Source: RI-153 sp963721725
Lineage (GTDB): Bacteria; Chloroflexota; Anaerolineae; Caldilineales; Caldilineaceae
Length of the DNA stretch: 64,000 bases
Direction of reading: 5' to 3'
Assembly: GCA_963721725.1 (NCBI GenBank)
Contig: CAVRLX010000003.1
Coordinates: 372,001 to 436,000 of the forward strand
The notes under the pieces: generated by a model
Told to the model about the DNA's origin: nothing
The model's input: the letters and a program-made list of their open reading frames with translations, nothing else
Databases searched by the model: none
Program-made: the position numbers and the translations under genes
Shown here: positions 58,401 to 64,000 of the stretch, one piece after another
Layout of the letters: every line of letters begins with the position of its first letter
How positions within the stretch are numbered: position 1 is the first letter of the stretch

Positions 58401-61400
58401 ATGACATCTATCTGCCGCGCACCTTCCGCGCCGCTGTGGGGGCCAACTTCCTCTTCGACGTGGACGGTGACGGCAACCTGGGCCTGGGCGAGGACGAGGA
58501 CGACGACAACGGCGATGGCCGCGTCGACGAGACCGACCGCCCCGCCACCGACGAATTCTTCGACCTGGCTGTGGTCGCCAACGGCGGGCTGCGCGAACTC
58601 TACGTCATCGACCTCAGCGACCAGACCGATCTGGCGCACGACGAGGCGCTGAGCGCCAGCGACAGCAGCACGCTCAGCCAGCGTGTGATCTCGCGCATCG
58701 AATTGCCCGGCTCCGCTTTCAACCTTTGCGTGGACGCAGCCACCAAACTGGCCTATGCCGAGGTCACCGGCCAGGGGCTGGCTGTGGTCGATCTCAGCCA
58801 CATTCTGGGCGTGATTAAGGGCGAGATCAACGGGCGCGCTCTCATCGACGGCAACAACGACGGCCTGGATGACCGCATTCTGCACATCTTCCAGACCGCC
58901 GACTACTTCCAACAGGGCGGCAGCGATCCGCACCAATACCTGCGCGGCCTGCACTGTGTGGACGCCGAAGCAGGGCCAGCGACCGGTCTGCCTGAAGGCG
59001 AAGCCGACCCGCGCTACAGCTACCCCATGCCGGGCAACGTCTACCTGGACTGGGAGATCACCGGGCCGGAGGTGCTGGGCCTCTTCGACCTGACCATCGC
59101 CGATCCCATCTTCGTGCGCCAGGACGTGGACGTGATCAACAACCTGACCTGTGAGCCGGAGCCGGAAGACCGCCAGTTCCAGTTCACCGTGAGCCACCCG
59201 GCCACGGTGACGGTGAAGATCGATGACGAGATCGTCAAAGTGGACGCCGCCGAACTGCGCACGGGCAAGGAGCACCAATACAGCGGCGAGACCGCAGTGG
59301 CGGGCATCCCCTATGCGTCGGGCACTTACACGCTGCCCATCCCGCTCCAGGATCTGCCCGGCTACGGCGACTATACCTACGAGTTCACCCTGGTCTACAT
59401 GGAGGCCGACCCGGCGGTGGCTGGCTCGGTGGACGTGAGCAAGACCGTCACCGGCACGCTTGTCTATGACCTGGTGAAGCGGGCCACGCTGCCCATCGGC
59501 CACACCATGGTCGAAGGCGTGGACATTGTCGACGGTCACCTGACCCACAGCGCCCAGGATCTGCGCATCCCCGGCCTCGGTGGGTTGGACATAACACTTG
59601 ATCGTTCGTACAGCAGCGCGGGCACCGATAGCGGTGGCGTGCTGGGCGCAGGCTGGAACTATAACCTGGCCGTGCGCCTGGAACGGGACAACTGCGGCCG
59701 CGTCACCGTGATCGGCGGCGAGGGCACAGGCAACACCTTTGTCAACCCGGCCCCCGACCCGGCCAAAGCGGCGCTCTACACATCGACGCGCTTTGACGTG
59801 GCCGACGATGCCCTCTTCTACCGACCGCAGATCGGCTATCACTCGACGCTCATCGAAGATCCCGACGACGCCGACCCGGAGAAGAATCCGTCGAAGTTCG
59901 ACTTCATCACCAAGACCTTTGTGCGCTATCACTTTGAGCACGAGAAGGACTCTGCCGGGCGAGGTCTACACGCTGCGCTATATTGAAGAACCCAACGGCA
60001 ACCGCCTGACCTTCGACTACACCGCCATCGACCAGAACCCGGCCACGCTGGACACGATTACCGACAGCGCCGGGCGTGTGCTGAAGCTGCACTACAAGGA
60101 GATCTATCACCGCCAGCGCATGGTGCGCGCCGTGGCCGAGCCAGTGGCCGAGGATCACGTCGACTATGACGAACTGAAGATCGAGGTTCAATATGGCTAC
60201 GACGAGATCGGCAACCTGATCGCCGTCACCCGCACCACGCCCTATGCCGGCCTGGGCTACAACGACGAGCGCGTCCAGCGCTACGCCTACTCGACGGAGA
60301 ACCCGACCAACCCGACGGCCAAACCAGCGGATCGCCATAACCTGACCAAAGTCACCGATGCCAACGGCCACGTCACCGAGTACGTCTACTACACCGAGAA
60401 CGACGCCATCCCTGGCTGGCGCGAACCGGACGCCGACGACGAGTTCATTGTGGCGAAGCACGAGTACATCAAGGAGATTCGCAAGCCCGAGGGGGTGACC
60501 GTCGCCTTCCGCTACGATCTGGCCGCAGGCACGCGCGAGGTGGAAGATCCGCGGGCCAATATCGGGGCGACAAAGTACACCGTGGACAGCTATGGGGCCA
60601 CGGTCAAGACGGAAACGCCCATTGGCGACGGCACGTTCAAAGTTACCCAGACGCTCTGGTGCACCGAGGACACATCGCAGCCGGGCTGTAACGGCAAACA
60701 GGACGTGCTGCCGGTCAAGAGCATTGACCCGCTGGGCCGTGTCCACAGCTACACCTACGACGCCAACGGCAACCTGATCGAAGAGAACATCAGCCTGGGC
60801 AGCGTGAACGGCGTGCAGCCTGTGCTGGATGCCGACGACAACGCCGTGACCGAGGTCACGACTGCGTTCACCTACGATCCGCTCTTTAACAAGATGACGA
60901 GCCAGACCGACGCCGAGGGCAATACCACCTGGTTCTGCCTGGACAGCCCCAGCGCGCCGCCGGCAGGATCGCCCTGTTCGCCCACCACAGGCAAGACGGG
61001 CAATCTGCTGGCGCAGATCAACGCCGAGGGCGAGCAGACGGGTTACGCCTACGAAGCCAACGGCAACCTGCGTAGCCTCACCAATGGCAACGGCCACAGC
61101 AAGACCTACAGCGCCTACGATGCCTATGGCAACGTGCTCTTGTCCATCGACGCCGAGGGCAACGAGCAGCACACCCGCTGGGACGCGCGCGGTCGCCTGC
61201 TGGAAAGCTGGGACAGCTTCGGCCATCACGTGATCTACAGCTACGACGGCCTGGATCGCACCATCGCCGAGGCGCATCTGGACGACCGCGGCGAGGGCGG
61301 CACGCCCCAGGTGACGGTCTATCGCTACACGCCGGGCGGCCAGCTCAAGACGGTGACCAGCGGGCTGCGCGCCCAGGGTGACTTCCTGCGCGGGCTGGGC

Positions 61401-64000
61401 CACACCACCGAATACACCTACGACGCTCTCAACCGGGTGAAGAGGGTGACCGACAAGGCGGTGAAGGGGGCCGACGGCAGCACCGTCAACCTGACCGTGG
61501 GCTACACCTACGACGAAACCGGCAACCAGCTCACCGAGACCAGCGCACGCGGCGTGGTGCAGACCCACACCTACGACGGCGCTAACCGCCGCACAAGCAC
61601 GGTCACCAGTGGGCCGGGTGGGCCTGCCATCACCGTCTCGACCACGACGTATGACCTGGCGGACAACCCGCGCACGGTCACCGATCTGCATGGGTATGTC
61701 ACGACCTATGTCTATGATGCGCTCTACCGGGTGGTGGAGAAGCAGTTGCCGCACAGCCACGCGTTGGATGGCGTGCCTTTCAGCGAGGCCAAAATCGTGA
61801 TCCGCTATGACCTGGCGGGCAACAAAGTCAGCGAGAGCGACGCCAACGGCTTTGTCACGAGCTACACCTACGACAACGTCTATCGGCTGCTGACCACCAC
61901 CGACGCCGTGGGCAACGTGGCCACCTTCGCCTATGACAATGCGGGCAACAAGGAGCAGGAACGTAACCTGAGCAGCGGTCTGATCGTGGACTACACCTAC
62001 GACAAGATCAACCGCATCAAGACCAAGGTGCAGACGGTGCCGGGCGCAGGCGCAAACGGCGGCAGCGCCACCTATACCACGGTCTATGACTATCTCGACA
62101 GCGAGAACGCCGTGATCGTCACCAACCCCAACGGGCACAAGACCAAAACGGATCACGACGGGCTGGATCGCATCTATCAGACGGTGGTGGACGAGGGCGG
62201 GCTGAACCTGATCACGACCTTCACCTACGACGCCAACGGCAACATTGTCACGCAGAAGGACGCCCAGAACGGCGACATTGACGTCACCTTCGAGTACGAC
62301 GGTCTCAACCGCAAGACCCGCGCGGTCTATGTGGCTGTGTCGGCCACGGGCGGCACGGCAGAGGAGACCTTCTATTACGACGGTGACCACAACCTGGTCA
62401 AATATGTCAACCGCCGTGGCATCGAGTTCAGCACGGACTATGACAACCTGGGCCGCGAACGCACCACAAGCATGGTGGAGAGCATCACCAACGGCGGCGA
62501 TGAGTTGATCCTGAGCGAGACCGTCTACAGCGACGCCCAGGACAACGATGGGCTGCTACGCATCACGGGCTACGACGCCAACCGCAACGTCACCGTGACC
62601 CGCTTCGACAGCCTGGGCCGCCCGGTGGAGATCGACGATCCCAACGCCAGCGGGCTGATCCGCTATGTCTATGACAACGTCAACAAACGTGCCCAGAGCG
62701 ATAACCGTGGCTTCACGCTGAAGTACACCTACGACGGGGTCAACCGGCTGACCAAAACCGAGGAGTTCAACCTCCAGGATCAGCCTGTGGGCACGATGAC
62801 CATGGAATACAAGGCGGCCGAGCGCCAGACCCTGAACACCGACCGCATGGGCATCGAAACGCTGACCCAACAGGATGCTCTGGGCCGGGTGATCGAAGTG
62901 CGTCGCCGCAGCCCCAACATGACCGCGCACTACAACAGCAACGAGATCGTGTTGGAACGCTACGCCTACGACGCCGTGGGCAACGTGATCCGCTTCACCG
63001 ACGCCAATGGCAATCAGTTCCGCTACATCTATGACGGGGCCAACCGCAAGACGAGCCAGATCGACGGCGAGGGTTCGCCGGTGGCGGCCACCACAACGTG
63101 GACCTATGACAACGTGGGCAACATCCTCACGATGAAGGATGGCCGCACACACGACGCAGATTTCGACGTGAAGTACACCTACGACGCCCGCTATCGCCAG
63201 ATCACGGCCACGGACGGCGAAGGCAATGTCACCCAGTATGATTACGATGACGGCGATCTGCTGGTCAAGATCACCGAGCCGCTGGGCGACGATTATGTCA
63301 CTGAATACGCCTACGACGAGCAGGGCGAACTGCTCTCGGTGGATGAAACAGGCCGCGCCGACAACGATACCGTGGCCGGGGTGACCCGCTTCTTCTACGA
63401 CGGCAACCGCAACAAGATCGCCCAGCAGGACGCCAACGGCAACCTGATGACCTACAAGTACGACAGCCTCAACCAGTTGACGGCGACCTATCAGCACACC
63501 GAGCCGGGCACCCTGAGCAGCAGCACCGTGCGCGGCAGCGATCCCAAGGGGAGCAACTTCTATGGGGCGGCGGGCGGCGACGAGACCACGGCGCTGGTGT
63601 GGAGCTACGGCTACGACGGCAACGGCAACCAGACCAGCCTGACCGATGCCCGCGGCCAGCAGATGACCCTGAGCTACGATCACCTGGACCGGCTGCTGAC
63701 CAAGACCTACGTCAACCCGGCCCAGGCCAACCTGGACTTCCAGTTGCTGTCGACTGTCTACACCTACGATCCCAATGGCAACATTCTGTCGGTGACGGAG
63801 CAGAAGCGGCTGAACGGCAGCCCGGTCACCGAGAGCATTGTCCACACCTATGATCCGCTGGACCGGGTGCAGACGACGACACGCACGGATCACGATGGCC
63901 GCAGCAAGCTGATCGAGTTCGACTACGACGCCCAGGGCAACCGCACGCCGATCAAAGATGCCGACGGCGTGAGCACAAGCTACACCTATGACGTGCGCAA
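52469..64000 (+). CDS. Giant secreted RHS/YD-repeat protein (frame-disrupted, runs off window)
   Basis: Over 3,840 residues, incomplete at the right edge. Order: signal peptide (WISTLVCVAYLLNLLPVPNLSA); 'IRIFLPTIAKSE'; a ~170-residue domain; a Thr/Ala/Pro stalk (53152-53668); a cadherin/VCBS-type domain 'NDSYSTDEDVRLEI ... GVLLNDSDADGDSL'; a carboxypeptidase-regulatory module; two SbsA-type Ig-like domains ('PPRIASTYPISAAVNVPL', 'ALYDSLQEVYVRFSEAMDV'); LVIVD-like segments; a Ca-binding acidic stretch DVDGDGNLGLGEDED; the DUF6531-type entry 'GHLTHSAQDLRIPGLGGLDITLDRSYSS'; then from about 59961 a 4-kb unbroken frame of YD repeats ('YTYDANGN'). About 15 frame changes lie between 52730 and 59955. 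RHS proteins form shells carrying a C-terminal toxin; that part would be outside the window. Start 52469 (MATLQKW) is preferred to 52439. Confidence 0.82.
53152..53668 (+). repeat. Thr-Ala-Thr low-complexity coding repeats
   Basis: Short 6- to 12-bp units such as ACGGCGACA and ACCGCCACA encode TAT, TATATNTA and TATDEPTA repeats. It forms the stalk between the N-terminal domain and the cadherin-like domain. One frame change lies at its start. Confidence 0.85.

Noticed and set aside
57632..62390. Long minus-strand open frames of 769 and 827 codons opposite the RHS protein
   Set aside because: They have biased, low-information composition with no domain or ribosome site, while the plus strand encodes clear YD repeats. 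They are shadows of a GC-rich gene.
62556..63893. Minus-strand open frame of 445 codons opposite the YD array
   Set aside because: Shadow of the unbroken plus-strand YD frame, which continues to the window edge.
1..64000. tRNA, rRNA, integrase or complete transposase genes
   Set aside because: None was recognised on either strand by motif reading. Short tRNAs could be missed without a covariance search.

Overview
The window looks like a chromosomal segment of a filament-forming or sediment/sludge-type Chloroflexota bacterium (Anaerolineae/Caldilineae-like). That placement is inference. It rests on moderately GC-rich coding, very large secreted proteins with Thr/Pro-rich stalks and a recurring [FYR]LP C-terminal tail, a sortase with an LPDTG substrate, MprF, a SAM-I riboswitch, and many STAND/NACHT sensors. 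No rRNA, tRNA, CRISPR array or complete insertion sequence was seen.

Layout. 1-6.8 kb: end of a GAF protein, an SDR dehydrogenase, a LysM-YkuD L,D-transpeptidase followed by a decayed second YkuD domain, a disulfide oxidoreductase, an MFS transporter and a YtxH protein. 6.9-13.6 kb: a surface cassette with a DUF3494 ice-binding-like protein, a chimeric duplicate, an LPDTG-anchored protein, a lipobox sortase and a gingipain-like C25 peptidase. A ~75-bp palindromic repeat lies on each side in opposite orientation. 13.7-28.7 kb (minus): one giant secreted adhesin of about 5,000 residues. 28.9-32.3 kb: a STAND-TPR sensor and a small partner. 32.8-40.4 kb: a SAM-I riboswitch followed by a SAM/methylthioadenosine recycling cluster (mtnA, LOG-family hydrolase, UDG-family protein, adenosine kinase, GNAT, ahcY, metK). 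40.4-49.3 kb: ribosomal protein L25, an unknown small protein, an O-antigen-ligase-like protein, a small unknown, MprF, an HpaI-type aldolase and a metallo-hydrolase. 49.4-52.2 kb: a NACHT-LRR protein resembling bacterial NLRs. 52.5 kb to the window edge: a giant secreted protein ending in RHS/YD repeats.

Many genes, including essential ones (metK, ahcY), are interrupted by single-base frame changes whose correction restores continuous family-typical protein. I treat these as probable sequence errors and annotate each gene as one unit. Several sites coincide with GATC. Nearly all other long reading frames opposite the giant genes are shadows.

How the genes work together: ahcY, adenosine kinase, metK and mtnA form a coherent SAM-regeneration route under a SAM-sensing leader. 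The sortase, its LPDTG substrate, the ice-binding-like proteins and the C25 peptidase form a cell-surface display module. The STAND-TPR and NACHT-LRR genes are candidate conflict or defence sensors with almost identical internal DNA repeats. Several families of short palindromic or simple repeats sit between genes, and some have entered coding sequence.
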